Source of the DNA: Mesorhizobium sp.
Lineage (GTDB): Bacteria > Pseudomonadota > Alphaproteobacteria > Rhizobiales > Rhizobiaceae
DNA length: 7,014 bases
NCBI GenBank assembly: GCA_030698645.1
Contig: JAUYMV010000170.1
Span: 1-7,014 of the forward strand
Direction: 5' to 3'
Shown here piece after piece: positions 1-7,014 of this stretch (within the stretch, counting starts at the first letter, position 1; every line of letters starts with the position of its first letter). Below the pieces are notes generated by a model. The model ran no database searches and was not told where the DNA came from. It saw nothing but the letters and a program-made list of their open reading frames with translations. The position numbers and the translations under genes are program-made.

Positions 1-593
1 CGCAGATCCGCGCCTTCGTGGCGGGCGCGCTGCCGGCGGAGCGGCCGGGCGATTTTGCTCAAGGCACGATGGATCTCGGCGCCACGATCTGCACGCCGAG
101 ACGTCCGGCCTGCGCGCTCTGCCCGGTCAACGACAATTGCCTGGCGCTGAAGCAGGGCGATCCGGAACATTACCCGGTGAAGACGGCAAAGGTGGCGAAG
201 CCGCGGCGCAAGGGCGCCGCGTTCGTGGCGGTCCGGGCGGATGGCGCGATCCTCTTGCGCAAGCGCATCGACAGCGGACTGCTGGGCGGCATGACCGAAT
301 TACCGGGCACCGCCTGGACGGCGCGGATCGACGGCGGCACGGGCGCCGACAGCGCCCCGTTTGCCGCCGCATGGCGGCCGGCCGGCAGCATCCGGCACGT
401 CTTCACGCATTTCGAGCTGGAGATCTCGGTCCACGCGGCGACCGTCGGCGACCTGGCCGCGCCCGCCGGCCACTGGTGGTCGAAAGCCGAGTTCATCCAC
501 AGCGAAGCGCTGCCGACCGTCATGAAAAAGGTCATCGAAGCTGCGATACCCGGCGCGACCAAAAAACCGTCTTCGAGCCGGAGCAAGCCATGA
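1..593 (+). CDS. mutY: A/G-specific adenine glycosylase MutY, C-terminal part (5' end outside window)
   Basis: MutY removes adenine mispaired with 8-oxoguanine or guanine in base-excision repair. The first full codon is at position 3; 196 codons are visible, ending in TGA at 591-593. The start of the window encodes the end of the catalytic domain. Visible residues 30, 37, 40 and 46 form the 4Fe-4S signature C-X6-C-X2-C-X5-C, preceded by the MutY-typical MDLGATIC. A NUDIX-like 8-oxoG recognition domain follows at about residues 71-180, with SGLLGGMTELPGTAW (91-105), HVFTHFELE (132-140) and LPTVMKKVIEA (170-180). The last dozen residues are a basic, serine-rich tail. The helix-hairpin-helix and catalytic Asp lie upstream of the window. 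The stop overlaps the next gene's ATG by ATGA, so the two are probably translated in a coupled way. The cysteine spacing plus C-terminal domain separates it from endonuclease III. Confidence 0.95.
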   Translation, partial: QIRAFVAGALPAERPGDFAQGTMDLGATICTPRRPACALCPVNDNCLALKQGDPEHYPVKTAKVAKPRRKGAAFVAVRADGAILLRKRIDSGLLGGMTELPGTAWTARIDGGTGADSAPFAAAWRPAGSIRHVFTHFELEISVHAATVGDLAAPAGHWWSKAEFIHSEALPTVMKKVIEAAIPGATKKPSSSRSKP

Positions 594-1198
594 CCGAGAT
601 ACGCCACATCGTCTTCGACATCGGCAAGGTGCTGATCCACTACGACCCGGATCTGCCGTTCAGCCGGATCATCCCGGATGAGGGCCGGCGCAGATGGTTC
701 TTCGAAAACGTCTGCACGTCGGCCTGGAATCTCGAGCAGGACCGCGGCCGGGGCTGGGCGGAGGCCGAGGCGCTGCTGATCGCGGAGTATCCCGACGAGG
801 CGGACAACATCCGCGCCTTCCGCGGCCACTGGCACGAAATGGTGCCGCACCACTACGAGGACAGCGTCGCGCTGATGCTCGGCCTCATCGAGGACGGCCG
901 CGACGTGACGATGCTGACCAATTTCGCCGCCGACACCTTCGTCGAGGCGCGGCGCAAGTTCCCGTTCCTGAACCGCCCGCGCGGCGTCACGGTGTCGGGC
1001 GAGATCGGCGTGATCAAGCCGGACCGGCGCATCTACGAGCACCATGCGGACACGTTCGGGCTGGACCCATCGGCAAGCCTGTTCATCGACGACAGCCAGA
1101 AGAATGTCGACGGAGCAATCGCGGCGGGCTGGCAGGCGGTGCTGTTCACGGATGGGGCGAAGCTGGCGGCAGATTTGAAGCGGTTGGGCGTGGCCTAG
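590..1198 (+). CDS. HAD superfamily (subfamily IA) hydrolase, YihX-like
   Basis: A 202-residue cytoplasmic hydrolase of the haloacid dehalogenase superfamily, probably a small-molecule phosphatase; the substrate cannot be told from sequence. Motif I is VFDIGKVL with nucleophile Asp10. Motif II is MLTNF (Thr110-Asn111), motif III is Lys143 in IKPDRRIYE, and motif IV is LFIDDS (Asp167-Asp168). Residues 25-95 form the helical cap. Position 12, usually the acid/base Asp of HAD phosphatases, is Gly. The same D-x-G pattern occurs in E. coli YihX, an alpha-glucose-1-phosphate phosphatase, so activity is not excluded. The ATG at 590 is chosen because it overlaps the mutY stop as ATGA and places motif I at the usual distance from the N-terminus. 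It appears to form an operon with mutY; no terminator is visible after it. Confidence 0.87.
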   Translation: MTEIRHIVFDIGKVLIHYDPDLPFSRIIPDEGRRRWFFENVCTSAWNLEQDRGRGWAEAEALLIAEYPDEADNIRAFRGHWHEMVPHHYEDSVALMLGLIEDGRDVTMLTNFAADTFVEARRKFPFLNRPRGVTVSGEIGVIKPDRRIYEHHADTFGLDPSASLFIDDSQKNVDGAIAAGWQAVLFTDGAKLAADLKRLGVA

Positions 1199-1223
1199 AT
1201 CCGAGTCGAGCGGGCGTCTTCTA

Positions 1224-1250
1224 GCCGCCAAGTTGATTTTTGGGCCGCCA
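1224..1250 (+). repeat. Direct repeat upstream of the toxin-antitoxin operon (possible operator)
   Basis: The heptamer GCCGCCA occurs at 1224-1230 and again at 1244-1250, an offset of 20 bp or about two helical turns. It lies in the 81-bp gap before the antitoxin gene. YefM/Phd antitoxins repress their own operons from repeated or palindromic sites in this position, so an operator role is possible. A TTGATT at 1233-1238 could be a -35 element, but no good -10 follows. In G+C-rich DNA a 7-bp repeat can easily be chance. Confidence 0.25.
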
Positions 1251-1279
1251 GGGGGCACATTTGCGCCAGGAGCGCCATC

Positions 1280-1521
1280 ATGAACCAAGTCCCCTTCAAG
1301 CGCCTGACCGATGCCGACCTCGACCGCCTGGAACGGGAAGGCGGCGAGCTTGTCCTCGTTCGCGAGGGCCACGAGCCGATGATCGTCATGCGCCTCGCCG
1401 ACTGGCAGGGCATGGACGCTACGACTTATTTAAACTCGAGCCCCGCCAACCGAAGAATACTTGAAGCATCAATTGCTGAGCTCGACGCTGGCAAGGGCGT
1501 CGAGCGAGAGCTGATAGATCC

Positions 1522-1525
<4 letters not shown>
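1280..1525 (+). CDS. Type II toxin-antitoxin system antitoxin, Phd/YefM family
   Basis: An 81-residue antitoxin predicted to bind and neutralise the YoeB toxin encoded next to it, and to repress its own promoter. The C-terminal half is clearly YefM-like: residues 48-65 (TTYLNSSPANRRILEASI) match the toxin-binding segment of E. coli YefM, and the AELDAGKGVERELID tail is typical. The N-terminal DNA-binding part (about 1-47) is divergent. It lacks the usual SEARxNL-type first helix and instead has TDADLDRLEREGGELVLVRE. The ATG at 1280 is preceded by AGGAG at 1268-1272 with 7 bases of spacing. The first 140 bases are about 66% G+C by hand count, but from about 1421 the gene falls to about 50%, pointing to a mosaic origin. 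Its stop overlaps the toxin's start. Confidence 0.87.
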
Positions 1526-2972
<1,447 letters not shown>

Positions 2973-3081
2973 CGCTTCGCGTAAATATTTAATGAAACGA
3001 GTGCGATTTCCGCGCATGCGGCGGGCGTGGATTTGCCGAAACGGGCGCTTTGCTGTATCGCCGCGCGCATCCACCCCATCC

Positions 3082-3096
3082 GGCGCTTGAAGCGCC
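3082..3096. promoter_or_regulatory. Hyphenated palindrome before the HAD gene (possible operator)
   Basis: GGCGCTT-G-AAGCGCC is a perfect 7+1+7 inverted repeat ending 18 bp before the HAD start codon. As RNA it could also form a 5-bp stem with a 5-base loop just ahead of the GGAG ribosome binding site (3104-3107). It could be a repressor site or a leader hairpin; no T-run follows, so it is not a terminator. The function is unknown. Confidence 0.3.
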
Positions 3097-3114
3097 CCTC
3101 CCCGGAGCGCCCGC

Positions 3115-3804
3115 ATGAGCCAGCCCGATCTCGTCATTTTCGATTGCGACGGCGTACTCGTCGATTCCGAAATCATCGCCGCGCGCGTCGAGGCGGAGAT
3201 GCTGACGGATGCCGGGTTCCCGATCGAGGCCGAGGAACTGGCCGAGCGCTATGCCGGGCTGACCTTCAAGGACATCATGCTGGCGGTCGAGGCGGAGTCC
3301 GAGATTCCGTTCCAGGCGTCGATGATCGAGCGCACGGAAAAGCTGGTCGACAAGCGGCTGGCGGCCGAGGTGCGCGCGATCGACGGCGCGCGCGAGGCGG
3401 TGGCGCGCACCGCCGCGCCGCGCTGCATCTGCTCCAATTCGAGTCAGGAGCGGCTCAAGGCCATGCTGACCAAGACCGCGCTGCTGCCGCTGTTCGAAGG
3501 CCGCATCTTCTCGGCGCTGGACACAGCGTCGAAACTGCCGAAGCCCGCGCCCGACGTTTTTCTGCACGCCGCGGCGGCGATGAAGGCCGATCCGGCGAAG
3601 ACTTTCGTGATCGAGGATTCGGTGCATGGCGTGCATGGGGCACGCGCGGCCGGCATGCGGGTGATCGGCTTCACCGGCGCGGCGCATTCGTGGCCCGGCC
3701 ATGCCGACAGGCTGACCGAGGCCGGCGCCGAGACGGTGATCCGGCGCTGGAGCGATCTTGCGGCCGTGCTGGCGGCGCTTTCCGAGTGGTCGGAGGTGGA
3801 GTGA
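3115..3804 (+). CDS. HAD superfamily hydrolase, subfamily IA (beta-phosphoglucomutase-like)
   Basis: A 229-residue cytoplasmic HAD hydrolase, probably a sugar-phosphate or other small phosphomonoester phosphatase; the substrate cannot be assigned. Motif I is complete, VIFDCDGVLVDSE, with nucleophile Asp10 and acid/base Asp12. Motif II is CSNSS (Ser107), motif III is Lys143 in LPKPAPDVFLHA, and motif IV is FVIEDSVHGV (Glu167-Asp168). The ED and the following GxxGARAAGM are typical of the beta-phosphoglucomutase/YieH-like branch. Residues about 18-90 form the four-helix cap. The ATG at 3115 is supported by GGAG at 3104-3107 with 7 bases of spacing. Transcribed divergently from ccrM, it converges on the lipoprotein gene with only 16 bases between the stops. 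Five GANTC sites lie inside the gene. Confidence 0.92.
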   Translation: MSQPDLVIFDCDGVLVDSEIIAARVEAEMLTDAGFPIEAEELAERYAGLTFKDIMLAVEAESEIPFQASMIERTEKLVDKRLAAEVRAIDGAREAVARTAAPRCICSNSSQERLKAMLTKTALLPLFEGRIFSALDTASKLPKPAPDVFLHAAAAMKADPAKTFVIEDSVHGVHGARAAGMRVIGFTGAAHSWPGHADRLTEAGAETVIRRWSDLAAVLAALSEWSEVE

Positions 3805-3820
3805 GCGGCGGCGGACCCGC

Positions 3821-4396
3821 CTATTCGTCGCCCGGCTTCTTCTTCTGCGGCGGGCCTTCGTCGAAGCCGGCGAAGACCTGGACGGTGCCCTTGGCCGGCG
3901 TCGGGAAGATGACGGCCGGATCGTTGAAGACGAACTGCGTCGCCGTGCCGCCGACCTGGACCTGGTAGTCGTGCAACTGGGTGTAGACGACCTCGGCGCC
4001 ACGCACGACGACGACGCGGATCGGCATCTTGATGGTTCCGGCCTGGCCGACCGGCCCGGGAACGACGCGCCCGGCAACCGCCACGTTCATCGTCATCATG
4101 CCGCCACTGTTGGTGCAGGAGCGCGTCACGTCGCTGATCGAGGCCTGGTAGATGATCTTGGCCGGATCGTCCTTGCCGTCCTTGGTGTAGGTATTGAAAT
4201 AGGCCGTGCCTTCGCGCAGCGAGACGACGGGGCAGTAGGAAAGCAGTTCCTCCTGCGTCACCTTCTCCTTCGAACCCGCGCCTGCGACATCGAGCGTACC
4301 GGCCGTGTCGTTCGATTGGCACCCCGCGGCGATGAGCATAAAGCTCCCGGCGAGGAAACGGCCGAGAGAATGGGAACGGAAAACCACTGACTGCAT
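3821..4396 (-). CDS. Putative lipoprotein of unknown function
   Basis: I do not recognise the family. The product is 191 residues from the ATG at 4396. The N-terminus looks like a lipoprotein signal: arginines at 7 and 13, a hydrophobic stretch (14-25), then LIAAGC with Cys26 as the lipidation site, followed by QSND. The mature part has two cysteines (55 and 94) that could pair in the periplasm, a glycine/valine-rich and probably beta-strand-rich middle (about 98-160), and a hydrophilic tail ending PPQKKKPGDE. Gln27 at +2 predicts outer-membrane sorting under the E. coli rule. A GTG at 4405 is in frame, but it abuts the GGAAAG (4410-4405) ribosome binding site, which sits 8 bases from ATG 4396; the ATG is therefore preferred. 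It is divergent from thrC and convergent with the HAD gene, so apparently a single-gene unit. Confidence 0.78.
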   Translation of the reverse strand: MQSVVFRSHSLGRFLAGSFMLIAAGCQSNDTAGTLDVAGAGSKEKVTQEELLSYCPVVSLREGTAYFNTYTKDGKDDPAKIIYQASISDVTRSCTNSGGMMTMNVAVAGRVVPGPVGQAGTIKMPIRVVVVRGAEVVYTQLHDYQVQVGGTATQFVFNDPAVIFPTPAKGTVQVFAGFDEGPPQKKKPGDE

Positions 4397-4523
4397 GAAC
4401 TGCACTTTCCTGACGCAAAGCGGCCCTCTATACCAACGCCGCGGCTAAAATGCGACCCGGGCGCCAGCGCTTTTTGCGACCCGGCTCGCGGCTCCCGAAA
4501 CGACCGGCACGGACATGGCATCA
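4397..4523. promoter_or_regulatory. Divergent intergenic region between the lipoprotein gene and thrC
   Basis: This 127-bp region should contain both promoters. On the minus strand TATAGA (4432-4427) is a fair -10 for the lipoprotein gene, but no matching -35 is seen at 17-18 bp. On the plus strand TAAAAT (4446-4451) is a possible -10 for thrC, also without a clear -35. A 10-bp direct repeat and a 25-codon reading frame lie in the thrC-proximal half and are listed separately. No riboswitch or terminator-like attenuator is evident. Confidence 0.4.
4451..4484 (+). repeat. 10-bp direct repeat upstream of thrC
   Basis: TGCGACCCGG occurs at 4451-4460 and again at 4475-4484, an offset of 24 bp, just downstream of a possible thrC -10. 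It could be a regulator-binding site or a chance duplication; I know of no named regulator with this motif. Confidence 0.35.
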
Positions 4524-5924
4524 ATGAACTACATCAGCACTCGCGGAGAGGCGCCCGTCCTCGGTTTTTCCGACGCGCTACTGGCAGGCCTGGCGCGCGA
4601 CGGCGGCCTCTATCTGCCGCAGACCTGGCCGCAATTTACCGCCGCCGAGATACGCGCCATGCGCGGCCTGTCCTATCCGGACCTCGCCACGAAGCTGCTG
4701 ACGCCCTTCGTCGAGGGCGACATCGAGCCGGAGACCTTCGCGCGCATCGTCGGCGAAGCCTATGCAACCTTCCGCCACGACGCGGTTTGTCCGCTCGTGC
4801 AGAGCGGGCCCAACGAATTCATCCTGGAGCTCTTCCACGGCCCGACGCTCGCCTTCAAGGACGTCGCCATGCAACTTCTGGCGCGGCTGATGGACCATGT
4901 GCTGGCCAAGCGGGGCCAGCGCGCGACGATCGTCGGCGCGACGTCGGGCGACACGGGGGGTGCTGCGATCGACGCCTTCGCCGGGCGCGACCGGACCGAC
5001 ATCTTCATCCTGTTTCCACGTGGCCGCGTCTCGCCGGTGCAGCAGCGCCAGATGACGACCTCGACCGAGGGAAACGTCCACGCGCTCGCCATCGAAGGCA
5101 ATTTCGACGACTGCCAGGCGCTGGTGAAGGCGATGTTCAACGACCATGAATTCCGCGACCGGGTGATGCTGTCCGGCGTCAATTCGATCACCTGGGCGCG
5201 CATCATGGCGCAGATCGTCTACTACTTCTCCTCGGCGCTCTCGCTCGGCAGCCCGGACCGGGCTGTCTCGTTCACCGTGCCGACCGGCAATTTCGGCGAC
5301 ATCTTCGCCGGCTACGCCGCCATGAAGATGGGCCTGCCGGTCGACCGCCTGGTCGTCGCCACCAACGACAACGATATCCTGGCGCGCACCATCGCGACCG
5401 GCGCCTACGAGATGCGCGGCGTGGTCGCCACCACCTCGCCCTCGATGGACATCCAGGTGTCGTCCAATTTCGAGCGCCTGCTGTTCGAGGCGGCCGGGCG
5501 CGACGCGGCGCTCGTGCGCAGCTACATGGAGCGGCTGAAGCAGTCGGGCGCATTCACCATCGACGCCGCCCCGCTCGCCGCCATTCGCGCCCGCTTCGAC
5601 GCCGGGCGGGCGACGGTTTCAGAGGCCGCGGAGACGATCCGATCCACGCTGAGGCGGAACGGCTACCTGCTCGATCCGCACACCGCGATCGCCATGCACG
5701 TCGCCGGCAGGCTCGAGGGCGATGCGCCGATGATCGTGCTGGCGACGGCGCATCCGGCGAAATTCCCGGCCGCGGTGGCCGAGGCCTGCGGCGTCACGCC
5801 GGCCCTGCCGGAGTGGCTGTCCGGCCTGATGGAGAAGCCGGAAAACTACATGGTGCTTCCCTCGGAGCTCAAAATGGTGGAAGAGTACATCTCCGCGCGG
5901 TCCAGGGCCGCCGCGAAGGTCTGA
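4524..5924 (+). CDS. thrC: Threonine synthase
   Basis: ThrC converts O-phospho-L-homoserine to L-threonine and phosphate, the last step of threonine synthesis, using pyridoxal phosphate. From the ATG at 4524 the protein has 466 residues, a usual length for this proteobacterial type. It begins MNYISTRGEAPVLGFSDALL, the family N-terminus. The PLP lysine is Lys112 in GPTLAFKDVAMQ. The cofactor loop GATSGDTGGAAIDAF is at 138-152, PRGRVSPVQQRQM follows at 165-177, and the phosphate-binding PTGNFGDIFAGY is at 253-264. An in-frame ATG at 4515 would add Met-Ala-Ser. I prefer 4524 because homologues start at M-x-Y and the only purine-rich stretch (GGAC, 4511-4514) is 9 bases before it but abuts 4515; the choice is not certain. 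The M16 peptidase gene follows after 14 bp, probably co-transcribed. Confidence 0.97.
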   Translation: MNYISTRGEAPVLGFSDALLAGLARDGGLYLPQTWPQFTAAEIRAMRGLSYPDLATKLLTPFVEGDIEPETFARIVGEAYATFRHDAVCPLVQSGPNEFILELFHGPTLAFKDVAMQLLARLMDHVLAKRGQRATIVGATSGDTGGAAIDAFAGRDRTDIFILFPRGRVSPVQQRQMTTSTEGNVHALAIEGNFDDCQALVKAMFNDHEFRDRVMLSGVNSITWARIMAQIVYYFSSALSLGSPDRAVSFTVPTGNFGDIFAGYAAMKMGLPVDRLVVATNDNDILARTIATGAYEMRGVVATTSPSMDIQVSSNFERLLFEAAGRDAALVRSYMERLKQSGAFTIDAAPLAAIRARFDAGRATVSEAAETIRSTLRRNGYLLDPHTAIAMHVAGRLEGDAPMIVLATAHPAKFPAAVAEACGVTPALPEWLSGLMEKPENYMVLPSELKMVEEYISARSRAAAKV

Positions 5925-5928
5925 GGAG
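5923..5928 (+). promoter_or_regulatory. Ribosome binding site of the M16 peptidase gene, inside the thrC stop
   Basis: GAGGAG shares its first two bases with the thrC TGA and lies 10 bases before the peptidase ATG at 5939. This near-consensus site fixes that start and suggests that ribosomes ending thrC can reinitiate on the next gene. Confidence 0.7.
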
Positions 5929-5938
5929 TTTGCTGTAT

Positions 5939-7014
5939 ATGGGTGTTGAGGTAAGCCGTCTGTCGAACGGCCTGACAGTCGCAACCGAAAACCTTCCCCA
6001 CATCGAGACCGTTGCGCTTGGCGTCTGGGTGAAGTCCGGCTCCCGGGACGAGCGCGACGACGAACACGGCATGGCGCACCTGCTGGAGCACATGGCGTTC
6101 AAGGGCACCAGCGGACGCACCGCCTTCCAGATCGCCTCGCAGATCGAGAATGTCGGCGGCGAGATCAATGCCGCGACCTCGGTCGAGACGACCTCCTTCT
6201 ATGCCCGCGTGCTGAAGGACGACGTTCCGCTCGCCATCGACATCCTGGCCGACATCCTGTCGGATTCGAGCTTCGACGCCGACGAACTGGAGCGCGAGCA
6301 GCATGTCATCCTGCAGGAGATCGGCGCCGCGCACGACACGCCGGATGACATCGTCTTCGACCGCTTCACCGAGACCGCCTTTCGCGAGCAGACGATCGGG
6401 CGCTCCATCCTCGGCACCCCGGACACGGTGAAATCCTTCACCTCGGCCGACATCCGCTCCTTCATCAACCGGCAATACGCCGCCGACCGCATGGTCGTCG
6501 TCGCGGCCGGCGCGGTCGACCACGACGACTTCGTGCGCGAGGTGGAAAAGCACCTCGGCTCGTTCCGTCCGACCTGCATCAGCAAGCCGGCGCCGCCGGC
6601 CATCTATGTCGGCGGCGACTACCGCGAGGAGCGCGACCTGATGGATGCGCAGATCATCCTGGGCTTCGAGGGCCGAGCCTTCCATGCGCGCGATTTCTAC
6701 GCCTCGCAGGTGCTCTCCATGCTGCTCGGCGGCGGGATGTCGTCGCGCCTGTTCCAGGAAGTGCGGGAGAAACGGGGCCTGTGCTACTCGGTCTACGCGT
6801 TCCACTGGGGATTTTCCGACACCGGGATCTTCGGCGTGCACGCGGCGACCGGCCAGGGCGACATCGCGGAACTCGTCCCCGTCATCATGAGCGAGCTGCA
6901 GAAGACCGGCGAGCAGGTGCATGCCGACGAACTCGACAGGGCGCGCGCGCAATATCGCGCCGGCCTGCTGATGTCGCGAGAAAGCGCGTCCAGCCGCGCC
7001 TCGCAGATCGCCCG
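5939..7014 (+). CDS. M16 family zinc metallopeptidase, mitochondrial processing peptidase-like (3' end outside window)
   Basis: A pitrilysin/M16B zinc protease of the type related to the beta subunit of mitochondrial processing peptidase. The first 358 codons are visible; such proteins usually run to about 420-430 residues, so roughly the last 70 are missing. The inverted zinc motif HXXEH is His47-Leu-Leu-Glu50-His51 in GMAHLLEHMAFKGT, and the third zinc ligand is Glu127 in ILQEIGA, 76 residues after His51, as the family requires. The second domain begins at about residue 220 and carries LLGGGMSSRLFQEVREKRGL with YSVYAFH after it, the conserved glycine-rich and arginine-containing region. It is therefore likely to be a catalytically competent subunit rather than an inactive partner. 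No signal peptide is visible, implying a cytoplasmic site. It directly follows thrC, an arrangement I recall from other Alphaproteobacteria. Confidence 0.95.
   Translation, partial: MGVEVSRLSNGLTVATENLPHIETVALGVWVKSGSRDERDDEHGMAHLLEHMAFKGTSGRTAFQIASQIENVGGEINAATSVETTSFYARVLKDDVPLAIDILADILSDSSFDADELEREQHVILQEIGAAHDTPDDIVFDRFTETAFREQTIGRSILGTPDTVKSFTSADIRSFINRQYAADRMVVVAAGAVDHDDFVREVEKHLGSFRPTCISKPAPPAIYVGGDYREERDLMDAQIILGFEGRAFHARDFYASQVLSMLLGGGMSSRLFQEVREKRGLCYSVYAFHWGFSDTGIFGVHAATGQGDIAELVPVIMSELQKTGEQVHADELDRARAQYRAGLLMSRESASSRASQIA

Noticed and set aside
170..1372. Long minus-strand open frame opposite mutY, the HAD gene and the antitoxin start
   Set aside because: It crosses three well-supported plus-strand genes and an intergenic gap, and its translation shows no recognisable domain.
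3810..3821. Possible terminator hairpin between the convergent HAD and lipoprotein genes
   Set aside because: GGCGG-AC-CCGCC can pair only with an impossibly short loop or a 4-bp stem, and no T-run follows on either strand.
2989..4418. Long minus-strand open frames over the second HAD gene and the lipoprotein
   Set aside because: Arg/Ser/Ala-rich translations without domains; the plus-strand HAD protein and the in-frame lipoprotein explain the region better.
4461..4475. Possible attenuator before thrC (GCGC repeat followed by TTTTT)
   Set aside because: The stem is only three to four base pairs and there is no competing structure or threonine-rich leader peptide.
5846..6952. Minus-strand open frame opposite the M16 peptidase
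   Set aside because: It is antisense to a gene with intact zinc motif and ribosome binding site; no domain is seen in the antisense translation.

Overview
The window reads as a chromosomal stretch of a high-G+C alphaproteobacterium, most likely of the order Rhizobiales (Mesorhizobium-like; inferred from remembered protein similarity, not a search). Supporting signs are a CcrM-type GANTC methyltransferase with the rhizobial N-terminus and RAMA-like C-terminal domain, a MutY of rhizobial type, and threonine synthase followed at once by an M16 processing peptidase.

Layout. Positions 1-1198 hold the 3' part of mutY (adenine glycosylase) and an HAD-family hydrolase joined to it by an ATGA stop/start overlap. 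Positions 1280-1794 hold a type II toxin-antitoxin operon: a YefM-like antitoxin and a YoeB mRNA interferase that starts on TTG inside the antitoxin's stop. ccrM lies at 1791-2924 on the minus strand; its stop codon overlaps the toxin's stop codon in one TTAA. A 190-bp divergent intergenic region (2925-3114) carries repeated GTTAC-like motifs and a short palindrome. A second HAD hydrolase follows at 3115-3804, converging on a small lipoprotein of unknown function (3821-4396, minus). A 127-bp divergent region leads to thrC (4524-5924) and then, 14 bp on, an M16 zinc peptidase that runs off the end of the window.

Most of this is core housekeeping: base-excision repair, cell-cycle DNA methylation, threonine synthesis and protein processing. 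The accessory element is the toxin-antitoxin pair between the mutY-HAD unit and ccrM. By hand count, 1421-1620 is about 50% G+C while the flanking parts of the same two genes are about 66-67%. The lower limit coincides with the change from a divergent antitoxin N-terminus to a clearly YefM-like C-terminus, which suggests a mosaic or domain-swapped antitoxin. I found no RNA genes, insertion sequences, CRISPR arrays or convincing Rho-independent terminators. No wholly new system is evident. The most interesting spots are the mosaic antitoxin, the stop-codon overlap of toxin and ccrM, and the repeats upstream of ccrM and thrC.
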